From Apostichopus japonicus (taxonomy: Eukaryota > Echinodermata > Holothuroidea > Aspidochirotida > Stichopodidae), in assembly GCF_037975245.1 (NCBI RefSeq), contig NC_092568.1, forward strand, positions 20,305,001 through 20,369,000: 64,000 nucleotides of DNA, written 5' to 3'. Numbering within the stretch: the stretch's first letter is position 1; each line of letters begins with the position of its first letter. The position numbers and the translations under genes were made by a program. Below are positions 1 to 9,681 of this stretch, piece after piece. Below the pieces are notes generated by a model, which was not told the origin of the DNA, ran no database searches, and worked only from the letters and a program-made list of their open reading frames with translations.

Positions 1-1780
1 CCACTCCATCCTCCTCCCTCCCCCTCTCAGTCCATAAATTTATCAATTTTTTTATCAAATTTATAAATTTATCCACAGTCATGCACCTATTTGCCACAAG
101 TCCCCTTCCTTATTTCAAAACCAAGAACACTAATTCAGTGCATTTGAAATGCAAGTGGGTATGATCTTCAAATGTGCCAACTTAACTTTGGAAATTGCTC
201 ATGCGAATGACACTAAATCTATTATGCTTTTCATTCTGTTCTTATTCGAAGGGCAAGCCTTTATTAACTTCAAATTGGACATTTTAGCAGTTGGCTTTTT
301 GTGTCAAAAAACACATAAAAAAAAAAACAACTTGAAATTGAACTCTTAAGGGGTTAGGTGCAGTGCTCATCACACTACATCAGATATAGTTGGTATATTG
401 GGTTGAAATATAGCTGTAGGTCCAAATATATAAAATTTTCATACCAATAAAATCTTACCCGAGATGTCAACTAAATGTGGCATTTCTTCACTACAATCAT
501 CAAGGTTGGTACTAATTCTGTTTAAACCTTTCTTGATTCACAGACGACTGTTGCTTACATGGCCCATCTTGCCCTCTCAAAATAACAAACACACACTGTC
601 AGGTGTTTCTTACTATTGTCCATCCTATTGACCCGACATAATAACAATTAAAGATTCAAAGGGTTTCTCACACTCGGCTGATAATAGTTTCTGTTATCAT
701 TTATATGAAGTTGAGACGTTTTCCTCCCATCTCTTCGATAATTCCACTAAAATAATTGCCAAATAATTTTTTTTAAATGGTTGTTAATGACCACTTTTTT
801 ATATCAAATAATTTGTAATGTATCACCTTTTTTATAGCTGTTTATTTGACATTTGGTGAATCTATTTACAGACTCAGTAATGATTAGTACAGTTTTATAT
901 GTAACACCTGGGATGCAAGCCTTCTATATGATACTGTACAGTATAATACACACTCACACAGATAAGAACAGCACTGATCAAAATCAATCAATCAATAACC
1001 AGGGATCAATATTTTTGAACCCTCTGGACAATAAAATCTCATCCGATTTGAGGAAGAGTTTACTCTAAATAGTCACCGCCTGTGTGTTTAGGTATATTCA
1101 CACAGTTATAAGCTGAAAGCAACCCACTTATGCAGTAATCTGCATTATATGGCTTGCCAATGACGATCACTGTTGGTTGTCCCTGTCTGGTCAACCAATT
1201 AGACAAATTCTTTCGATTTTATCCAAAACGACAAAGCTGGTTGTCAACAAAACTAACATACTGAAAGAAATCTATGACTAATTCTAGATGTGTTACAATT
1301 TATCGTTCTGACTTACTGTTTACTCATACGTGGAGCTACTGTCTGATATACATTGCCATGGTAACATTGCAAAATATTTTGTTTCTTGGTAAATTCCAAC
1401 GTTCTGCCTCCTGTTTCAGCACTTTCTAAAGCTGCTCACAGCTGTTACAACCCCAAGGTCAGTGTTTAAACAGTGGGTAATATCAAAGTAAAATGCGGAG
1501 GGGAGGAGAGGGGAGAGAGGGTGGGTGGGGAAGGCATTACACTATCTGAAACCTGCCATATAAAGGACGGAGATTAAGTAGATGGTTTGACGTTGTAATC
1601 AAAGCAACGACGACAAAAGAATGCAGAAAAAACTCTGCATAAATTGGAAATGAAATTAGCCCTGTTAATCGATTCTTGAATTGTTAAGCGAGTTGCTATG
1701 AAAATGTGATCGCACAATGGCCACCGACAATTAAAGTTGTGTTGTCATGTGATAAAAAAAAAATATATGCCTCTCCATCA
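1..1780. other. Non-coding stretch, likely intron/intergenic
   Basis: No convincing exon is seen on either strand. The stretch holds AT-rich sequence, a short G/A-rich tract near 1496-1535 and an RFX-type X-box-like palindrome (ttgccatggtaac) near 1352-1364. If the synaptotagmin-like locus continues leftward, this is intron between its 5' exons and the C2-domain exons beyond the window. Confidence 0.5.
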
Positions 1781-1804
1781 TTTAGAAAGCAACAGCGATT
1801 ATAC

Positions 1805-2039
1805 CTCCGTCAAAATCCGTCTGACAAGACACATCAGAAAAGCTCGCACGGAGGAAAGAGATGCGAGATGGTCTTGATATATTATGAACTCTCACGACAC
1901 CAGGACCATCGTCGGACTCGGACTCGTCCGAGGATATGATGTAGTATTCATCGTTATCCAACGACTCTGATTTGTCTGTCTTGACGCGATCCCCGATGCA
2001 AGAATTACCGCAAAGAAACAGATCAGCAAAACTGCCCAT
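1805..2039 (-). CDS. Candidate first coding exon, N-terminus MGSFADLF, phase-1 donor
   Basis: The frame starts at ATG 2039 (A at -3, G at +4). It encodes about 78 residues: an N-terminal MGSFADLFLCGNSC, an acidic Ser/Asp/Glu stretch (SSDESESDDG), a basic patch and VSCQTDFDG. It stops at a donor, GGAG then GTATAA at 1804. Gly2 with nearby cysteines could suit myristoylation and palmitoylation, but that is only an inference. The exon ends in phase 1, like the synaptotagmin-like exons upstream, so it may be an alternative first exon of that locus with C2 domains left of the window. No family was recognised. An independent gene, or a chance ORF, remains possible. Confidence 0.4.
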
Positions 2040-2059
2040 GTTACTGTTTGTGCTCAAGG

Positions 2060-3840
2060 TGCAAAAAATACAAAATCTGACAGCTAGGGGAACTTTATAA
2101 GACGAGTGGGTTCAAGATGGCTCCTTTGTAAATTCATAGCTTTTGCAAAACCCATAAAAAGAGACCTTTGTGTTTCTTGTACGGCCAGCAGTTTGTACTC
2201 TTTTGAGTGTCGAAGATGGTATTTCCTTCGACAACTCTGTTTACTCTAGCTGTATGAAACACAATGGAATATACCACTGTCTCAAAGGTGTTGTAGCATG
2301 GTCTCAAGACAATCTGACAACAGAGAACCGATATATAAAGGCCAATATCACAATAATGTTTCTATCTAAGAAAGTTTATGTTTTACTGGGTCTCGTCAAT
2401 ATCTCTTGAACGTGGCTGCTTTGTACTGAGTGAATCTTGGGGAGGGGGGGTACTAGGGTCCACTAGCAACTTCTTCCAAACTGTTCCATTAATTTTAATA
2501 ACTAGCAACTCAAAATCCCCATTTAATTCCATTAACTATGTTCTGTAATTACAAATGCAACAGATCCAGATAGAAACTCTCAGAACTGGGACTAAAACAA
2601 AACTGAAAAATACATCACTTCACTTCTGTCAATGAATCCAACAACCAAAGGCAATCAAAATAGCTAGATCAAAAAGAGACAAGAAAAAAAAGGTGAACCA
2701 TTCTTGTCAATGTTATACCTCAGGCCACCATCATCAAAGAAATCCATTCCTTAAGGAAAAAGTCAACTGGAAGCAACTATTTTATCAAATTTCCACTTGA
2801 TTCAAGACCAGAAGTTGATCCTTTTACTGTAGTTTTAAACACTAAATACAGCAATAGAGGCCAGGTGTACTATTTTTGGATGATTATACCTTTCTGCACA
2901 GAGGTAATGTTTCCATAAATTTAGTCAAAATGGCCATACAAAACTGCACAAGTTTATATCCGCCACAGAAAAATATATGCTGGGCATATGAAACATGGTA
3001 CTGTTAAATCGTGATATGAATATATATATATATATATATACATATATTACACCTAGTTATAACCTGCAAATGTAAGAGTTGATCAGATAAACGTCTTGTT
3101 AGCATCGACTCTTTTCGGTTACACAATAGGTTAACACGCACACCCATCTGCTCTATAGGAGCTAGGTTCCTCATGCAGACAACCAATAAGGATGTACAAG
3201 GGTTTAGTTCGTAGTCTAATCAGAGGATTTTTAACCATTCAAAGCTTCTGCCAGCAACAAAGATCTCAACCTTAGCATTTTTCTACTTGCCTTGGAAGGA
3301 TGCTGGTTGCATCAACAACATGAAATTTTGCATCCACATGGTAGAGCAAACTGTTAGATATTTGCATATATACACAGGTGTCAATATGCAGATGATTTTT
3401 CTTTTCTCGTTCTTGCATCTGCGGACCTCAAACTAGCATGTCACAGCTGGTAGTAAACAGAAGAACTCTTAATTATTAGGTTAGGAATTTACATTAATTT
3501 AAATTTCTAGCTGTCTCGCGCTGTGAAGGAAGGGAGAGGGAGAGGGATGACATTGGAAGAGGTATACTGGGGTGGGGAGGGGGGTGTGGGAAGGACTGGA
3601 GGAACTCCTGAAAATGTTCTTGCCCCATTTAAATTTTTCAGGTATCATGCAAGAAAGAGTAGAGGCAAAAACAACTGCCTGATGATGATAACTGCAATAA
3701 AGTTGCATAGTTTGTGTATATTGCATTTAGATCTCCTCCCCCATCCCCTAAACCTCAAATTTCATACTTTCCCAGATCAAGCCTAATTACTATTGGATGC
3801 AAAAATCACCTACTGTTAACGATGCTAACACCAATATAAA
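2060..3840. other. Non-coding stretch with short simple repeats
   Basis: No supported exon is seen. There is a (TA)n run near 3020-3041 and a G-rich tract near 3525-3600 that generates overlapping ORFs on both strands without splice or codon support. Confidence 0.5.
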
Positions 3841-3914
3841 TCATTCCTAAACTTTTGAAAACTGACAGGGATAGACCTTCTGGTCACTAATTAGATGGCT
3901 TATATGTTTCCTAC

Positions 3915-4806
3915 CATCATCGGAGAAGGCGCTTCCCTCGACATCTTCTTCGTCTTCGTATTCTTCTTCTTCCTCGTAATATTCCTCGTCCTCGTAATAC
4001 TCCTCGTCCCCGGTGTAGACATCGTCATCGTAGTAATCGTCTTCGTCGTAGTAATTTTCGTCATCTTCGTGAATGGTCTCAAGGTTTGTCTCCACGGCAG
4101 ATCCGTGGCTTCCATAGCTGGCCCGCAGGTTTCTCTTGGATACTCCGCTGGGGCCGGGCTGGTCTCTCTCATCATTGTCATCATCTTCATACTCTTCGCT
4201 ATCGTCAGTTTTGAAAGCACCCATGATATTCGACAGCTGTCCCATGAAAAATCTCCCGGCTCCTAACGAGGACTCACCATCCTCCTCCTTATCATCGTCA
4301 CCGTTGGAAAGGAATTTCTTCTCTAAATCAATGTTTCTTATTTTGCTTATTAAGGATAACATCCCACCTTCCTCCGAGCTGCTGCCTAGACTGTCTTCTC
4401 CGCCTTTGACAAGCTCATCCTTCTCCTCCGCCTCCTCCTCGTCGTAAATTTCGTCTTCGTAATAGTCGTCCCTTTCGTCTTCGTAATAACCATCCTCTTC
4501 GTCGTAATATTCATCGTCGTCGTAACCGTCCCCGTAATCGCTGCCCCCGTTTCCTCCCTCTAATAGTTCGGTACCTTCGTCTTTACCTTCATCGTTACCG
4601 CCACTGACCTCTTTTATTTTAGCTCTGAAGTCTGTCTCGAGATTCCTGAATTTTTCGATCAGAGAGGAGACTTTGAATTCCTCCTCCGGTTCGACGCTGT
4701 CCTCGTCCTTCTCCTCCTCGTTTGTGACCAGCTGTTCTTTCACGCTCTGCACCGTGTTGTCCACTTTCTGTAAAAGTTTCCCAAAGTAACCATTCGATGA
4801 ATCCAT
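3915..4806 (-). CDS. Candidate first exon: highly acidic Asp/Glu/Tyr-rich protein
   Basis: The ATG at 4806 has G at -3 and +4, and an in-frame TAA lies 6 nt upstream. About 297 codons follow to a donor, GATGATG then GTAGGA at 3914, in phase 1. The N-terminus (MDSSNGYFGKLLQKVDNTVQ) and three further short amphipathic segments (SLIEKFRNLETDF, LSLISKIRNIDLEKKF, FFMGQLSNIMGAF) are separated by long D/E/Y runs such as YYDEEDGYYEDERDDYYED. The composition and codon order suggest a genuine intrinsically disordered acidic protein rather than a simple repeat. No family was recognised. Its phase-1 end matches the synaptotagmin-14/16-like exons on the same strand, so it may be an alternative 5' exon of that locus. 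Without splicing the ORF would run to 3847, adding about 22 residues. Confidence 0.55.
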
Positions 4807-4809
4807 GAC

Positions 4810-5565
4810 GGATTATTTTTCAAATAGTTCCAGACCTCTAAAACCGAGAGGAAAAAACCTCACACACAACGAGGTAAAGGAGTAAAACCGCCTCTGATGG
4901 AAACATCCGGTTTCACTAGTATTAACCCTACCGTTAAAACTGCGTTGGCATCGACACTCCAGACAATTCTTCTAAACTCGAATCAAATGTCCCACCTTGA
5001 AAAAAGCTCATAATCTGATGCATCCATTGTCTTTAGTTCATGTAGCATGCAAATCTATGCCACGTTAAACAGAGCAAAAAGAAGGAAAAAAACTTCGGAA
5101 GCTCAAAACTGTATGCACCAATGTCCAAAGAGAAAACAAGCACCCGAGTGTATGTACTGCAGATGCTTGGCAGAAAACAAAAACAGGCCTGATGTAATAT
5201 CTAAATCATTACATTTCATACTGATTGGTGTTTTTCTCTGAAAAGTACGTCAAAACTAAAATATGAGCACGCGATAGCAGTAGCTACACTGTACGAATAC
5301 AAGGGCATTGCGGTGGAAACAATACAGACTTGTCAATATCTATTGTTCTCCGATGAAATGCTGTGTTTCACTTCACCTACAACATGTGTGTACATCATAC
5401 AGACACAGCAGTGACTGGAATATGAAAATGTTGGGTGTTGTCTCTATAGGTCACACCTGTTGTGAATCTAATTTTTAAATGCAATGACCTTTAACATAGA
5501 GATATATGATTATTCAGATCATTTCACACTGTCCATCAATAAAAAGATATATATAAAGAAACCAA
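4810..5565. other. Upstream region of acidic exon; otherwise non-coding
   Basis: The first 150 bases upstream (minus-strand sense) of the acidic ORF would be its 5' UTR and promoter. No TATA box or other element can be assigned with confidence, and the rest shows no exon. Confidence 0.35.
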
Positions 5566-5566
5566 C

Positions 5567-6165
5567 GGCTAAATTTGCATTTCACTTTGTGGACACAGTT
5601 CTATACATGCAATTGTTATTTTATCTAATAGATGGAAGCTGCACCACTGATGCATGAGGAGATACCAGGAAATAGCGAGTTCAATATTATACTTTCTCAG
5701 ATAATTAGGTAAATAATTGTTGTGAACACCAATGAAATTCTAGTAGATAGAGCTTTGCACAATTTTAGAAGTAAATTATGTGCAACCTTAGATTTTACAA
5801 ATTTAATTAACCTGATAAATTGGTAACATTCAATTTGCCAAGGAAATGGCAAAATGCCTCAACACTAACAGCTAAATTTGCATTTCAATTTGTGGACACA
5901 GTTCTATAATGCAATTGTTATTTTATTTAATAGATGGAAGCTGTACCACTGATGCATGAGGAGATACCAGGAAATTGCAAGTTCAAAACTATACTTTCTC
6001 AGAAAATTAGGTAAATAATTGTTGTGAACACCACTGAAATTCTAGTTGATAGAGCTTTGCACAATTTTAGAAGTAAATTATGTGCGACCATAATTGTATC
6101 AAATTTAATTAACCTGATAAATTGGTAACATTCAATTCGCCAAAGAAATGGCAGAATGGCTCAAG
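5567..6165. repeat. Tandem duplication, period about 303 bp, two copies
   Basis: The segment beginning gctaaatttgcatttca at 5568 recurs at 5871 with the same downstream order (atggaagctg, gatgcatgaggagatacc, attaggtaaataattgttgt). The two copies differ by a few substitutions and a small indel. There is no coding potential. Confidence 0.85.
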
Positions 6166-6189
6166 TCTGGAGGCAGAATGTTAATATAT

Positions 6190-7260
6190 TCAGGAGGAAA
6201 ATAATATTTCTAAAAAAAAAAAATTTCATTTTAATGAATTATCTAATATAAACAAACCACGACAGGTTAGCAATCATTCCAAACGTATTAGGTTACTAGG
6301 ATAAATCAACAAGCAGATAATAATGGGTATATAAAGCTTGTGAAGACCAGTGTTACCTCACAGGCCACCTGCTGTGATCGGCTGCCCGGAAAAAAGGGTT
6401 TTAGCCAGTCAAACTAGGTTTTCTTAATATTATTGTTTATTATTCACCAGGAAAATAAGATTTCTAAAACAAAACTTCACTTTGATGAATTGCTAAATAC
6501 AAAGAAGTATGACAGGTTAGCTAACATTCCAAATGTATCAGGTTTACTAGGATGAATCAACAATCAGATACTAATGGGAAAGTAAAGCTATTGACTACCA
6601 TTTACCATCAGGCGCGTAGCCAGGGGGGCAAAGGGGGTGACTGCCCCCCCCTTGAGCATACTTTTGTTGTATGTTTTTATGATATCGCTAGTAATTTCAA
6701 GCTTAGATGCAACTTACAAGGCCTGGGAAGTGCCATTTCCAGCAATCTGGGAGGCATTTTCAGCCAAAATTTTCATTTACGCGTAGCGCCAACTCATGCT
6801 GGCGCTATGCTTATAAGATAGTTTTCAATGCAGAATCTACGGCTCTGATAATTTGCCTACAGGTTTGCCCCTCCCTTGGCAAATTCCTGACTATGCGCCT
6901 GTTTTCCATTATGACATCACAGGCCACCTTCTGAGAGCCACTGCCTGGAAAGAGGGTTTAAGCAAGTCAAAGTAGGCTTTCTTAATATTACTTGCTTATT
7001 CACCAGGAAAATAATATTTCTACATAATAAAAAATTTAAAAAAATCATTTTGATGAATTTTTAAATACAAAGAATCATGAAAGGTAAGCAAACAAATGTT
7101 TCCAGGTTTTCTAGGATGAATGATCGAACAAGCAGATTGTAAAAGGAAAGTAAAGCATTTGAAGACCAATTTTGCCATTATGACATCCCAGACCAGCCAC
7201 TGTGGTCCACTGCCTTGAAGAGTACAGAGTTTTAGCCAGTCAAACTAGGTTACATACAAT
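6190..7260. repeat. Tandem repeat, period about 254 bp, three copies, middle one interrupted
   Basis: Copies start near 6193, 6447 and 7001 with the shared motif caggaaaataa, followed later by gccagtcaaactaggtt. The distance from the second to the third copy is 554 bp. This equals one 254-bp period plus the 293-bp element at 6609-6901 and its 8-bp duplication, so the MITE inserted after the tandem array formed. Confidence 0.8.
6609..6901. mobile_element. hAT-like MITE with imperfect TIRs
   Basis: The left end CAGGCGCGTAGCCAGG mirrors the right end ctgactatgcgcctg. The flanks are tttaccat (6601-6608) and ttttccat (6902-6909), an 8-bp target duplication with one mismatch. An 8-bp duplication with CAG-start TIRs is typical of the hAT superfamily. 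There is no transposase; the short ORFs inside are not convincing. Confidence 0.75.
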
Positions 7261-7261
7261 C

Positions 7262-7930
7262 AACCATGCCTTGAGTTATATATACAAGATGTTGGCAGGG
7301 GGGGTGGGGGTTTAACTACCAGTGTAGACTGTTGTTTTTCTTTCCCACATAAGTGTCACACATTGTCTACCACCCTAAAATTAACATATTCAAATAAGAG
7401 GGCAGCGTTAACAATATAGCAATAATCATTACTTGAGCTGCAGTCCTTCTCTATAGCTCTTACCCAAAGAAGGCCAAAGCACCACAAAAACATGTGTCTA
7501 TTTAATAATTACAGATCAGATCAGACTAAACTCTGATGGAGGTCCTACTACAATAGAAGGAATATTTTTAATCAAACTTAAATGCCGAAAAGCCACCCAA
7601 AAATATTAATATATGTTCCGCCTCAGAGAATTTCTGTTTGGTACTTTTACGTGACTTTTGACCTTAATTCAGGGTTTTCTCCACCTCACCTTGTAGTAAA
7701 CTTTCAAAGGTCAGTTATAAAACAAGGGTAATGATGAGACTGTGTATAGACACAATATCAAGGACAAAAAAACCATATATACATGTAAAAGTACAGTGTT
7801 GCAAAATCTATGAAGGCAATGAAAGTAAATGCTGGAGTGCTCCACAAAAACGATATATGCTCATCTTTGTCAATTCAAGACAAGGAACACACTTAACATG
7901 CTGGATGCATAGATCCACACATGCATGCAA
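7262..7930. other. Non-coding stretch
   Basis: No exon, RNA gene or organised repeat is seen; only a short G-rich run near 7300-7310. Confidence 0.5.
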
Positions 7931-7933
7931 GGC

Positions 7934-8384
7934 CAGGGACGTAGCCAAGGGGGAGCAATGGGAGGGATAGCTCTCCCCTCCCCCAACCCCTTTGAGTATC
8001 CCTTAAAATAAATTTTAACTAAAAGCAAGAAATATCATTAAAGCCCTCTACTCAGGTTGAAGGAAGCTAAGCGACCCATCCTCAATCTTTCCCCTGAAAG
8101 TTTTTCTGCTACGTACGGTGGCTTAATAGGGACATAGGAAAGGAAATAAAGTTCCCTCAAATCTCAAAATTTTGACTTTTTAGCTCAAAATTTTGACATT
8201 TTATCTCAAAATTGTGGACTTTTTTATCTCAAAAATGCAACGTGGGAGGCATTTTGGGCAAAATTTTCTTTGTATGTCATTGCGATCTGTTTAGTGTAAT
8301 AATGCTCCCTTTGTGAGAAGTGCCACTTTTAAATTTCTGCTCCCCTCCCCCCCCCCCCCTTTCAAATTTCTGGCTACGTCCCTG
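7934..8384. mobile_element. hAT-like MITE, 451 bp
   Basis: The terminal inverted repeats are CAGGGACGTAGCCA on the left and TGGCTACGTCCCTG on the right, an exact 14-bp match. The flanks tgcaaggc (7926-7933) and tgcatggc (8385-8392) form an 8-bp duplication with one mismatch. The interior has C-rich runs and repeated tctcaaaattttgac units. No transposase is encoded. Confidence 0.8.
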
Positions 8385-8696
8385 TGCATGGCAAGTGGTA
8401 TATGCAGTAGTATTAACCAGGCGAGTACTCAGGGCTAAGCCCCTAACAGAGAAGCACACAGAACAATGCTTAAAAGTGAAAGATGCTTGATTTCCATCAT
8501 TAAGTACACCATAATTAGTCAGAGGCAACGCTTTCTAGCTGTCACACGTCTGAGTTCTGTTGTCGTGACACACATATAGTCTGGAGATGAGTACAGGTAC
8601 AAGTACCACCTGATGGTAAATATCCAGGGCCAGGTAGACCCAACTGGGTTAACGAGCTAGCCCCTTTAAGAAGTCACCACTGACAATACTGAAGGT
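8385..8696. other. Non-coding stretch
   Basis: No exon is supported. The minus-strand ORF reaching into this stretch is mostly MITE sequence. Confidence 0.45.
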
Positions 8697-8713
8697 GACA
8701 GAGGACGATATAT
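8697..8713. repeat. Target-site duplication, left copy (17 bp)
   Basis: gacagaggacgatatat is identical to 8902-8918 and flanks the U2-headed element. Its length and perfection are typical of LINE-mediated insertion. Confidence 0.85.
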
Positions 8714-8901
8714 ATACTTTTTTAAGAAAAGTCACCCAGGAAAGAACCTGGTCACGAAAACCAAACTATCGAACGATTGATCCGCTCTCAACCCCAGTAA
8801 CCTTGATCAGGGCTGTGACTGTGTGATCATCTTCAGGTGTGCATCACCATTCCCCTCGAAAGGGAACAGATACTACACATGATCTTAGCCAAAGGCCAAA
8901 A
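8714..8901 (-). mobile_element. SINE-like element with U2 snRNA-derived head
   Basis: Read on the minus strand, the element starts with TTTTGGCCTTTGGCTAAGAT and continues through the U2 branch-site recognition core (gtgtagtatctgttc). Over about 35 nt it differs from conserved U2 snRNA by one missing U and one substitution. It then diverges completely: a ttccctttcgaggggaa hairpin, an unrelated body, and a 3' stem-loop ccaggttctttcctgg before an A-rich end. The unit is 188 bp and is bounded by perfect 17-bp direct repeats, so it is a retrotransposed chimera rather than a functional U2 gene, which would need the Sm site and stems III/IV. snRNA-headed SINEs (SINEU) are known from crocodilians; whether this family is related is unknown. 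Confidence 0.75.
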
Positions 8902-8918
8902 GACAGAGGACGATATAT
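8902..8918. repeat. Target-site duplication, right copy (17 bp)
   Basis: A perfect copy of 8697-8713 immediately adjoining the U2-like 5' head on the other side of the element. Confidence 0.85.
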
Positions 8919-9670
8919 GCAGGTTAACAACTTAAGTCATAAGGGTAAAATGTTTCTGAAACTTTTCTAGGAAGGTCTGCAATTTCCTGTCTGGCTATCG
9001 AGACTTACTGAGATAATAAGCCTTTAAAGCTCTAAACGATAAATCCCCACTGTCCATGAGTCACTTTTATAGGCTTGAGAGCACATATTGTTGTCATGTA
9101 CTAAGCTATACCAGTAGTGTGTTATTTGGAGGAGGAAATGTAGTCTACCTATTGTCACCATTGTGCATTGCATTCCAGATCTATGTTACTCAGCTGAGCA
9201 TATACCACAAGACAAGAGCCTCATTTTGTGCTTTCTGAGTTCTTGTCTGCAATAAGTCAATCCTGCTACCATTGGTTAATATTCAATAACAAAATACTTT
9301 AGCTCTTTAAGCTACTTCAGCTAGTAGAAATACTTTTAGCTCCTCTTTCGGCGATTATGAGTTAAATCTGTCCCCTAGCCTAACCCGAAGAATTTCAATG
9401 CAGTAAGTCAATCCTACTAGCATTAGCAAACATAAATAACAGAATACTTTTGTCATTTTAAGCTCCTCTTTTGATTCAGACTTAAAATTTGTCCCGGTTT
9501 AACCCCAAGAAATTTCAATACAGAGTTTATTGCTGCACAGCCATGAATTGGACTGTTATATCAGTTCACATACTACATTTATAACAATGCCTACATATAC
9601 AAGCCTTTGATTGACTAAATTATTTACCAATTATACACATGTGTGAAAAGATACCATCCCAAAGAGCTGA
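8919..9670. other. Non-coding stretch, probably intron
   Basis: No exon is seen. Short imperfect duplications occur at about 9250-9345 and 9395-9490 (agtcaatcctgctaccatt / agtcaatcctactagcatt). Confidence 0.4.
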
Positions 9671-9681
9671 TTAGTACTCAC

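Noticed and set aside
3895-4447. Plus-strand and alternative minus-strand ORFs over the acidic exon
   Set aside because: They are the antisense and frame shadows of repeated GAA/GAC codons in the minus-strand exon 4806-3915.
8714-8901. Functional U2 snRNA gene
   Set aside because: Only the first about 35 nt match; the Sm site and 3' stems are missing and the unit is flanked by target duplications.
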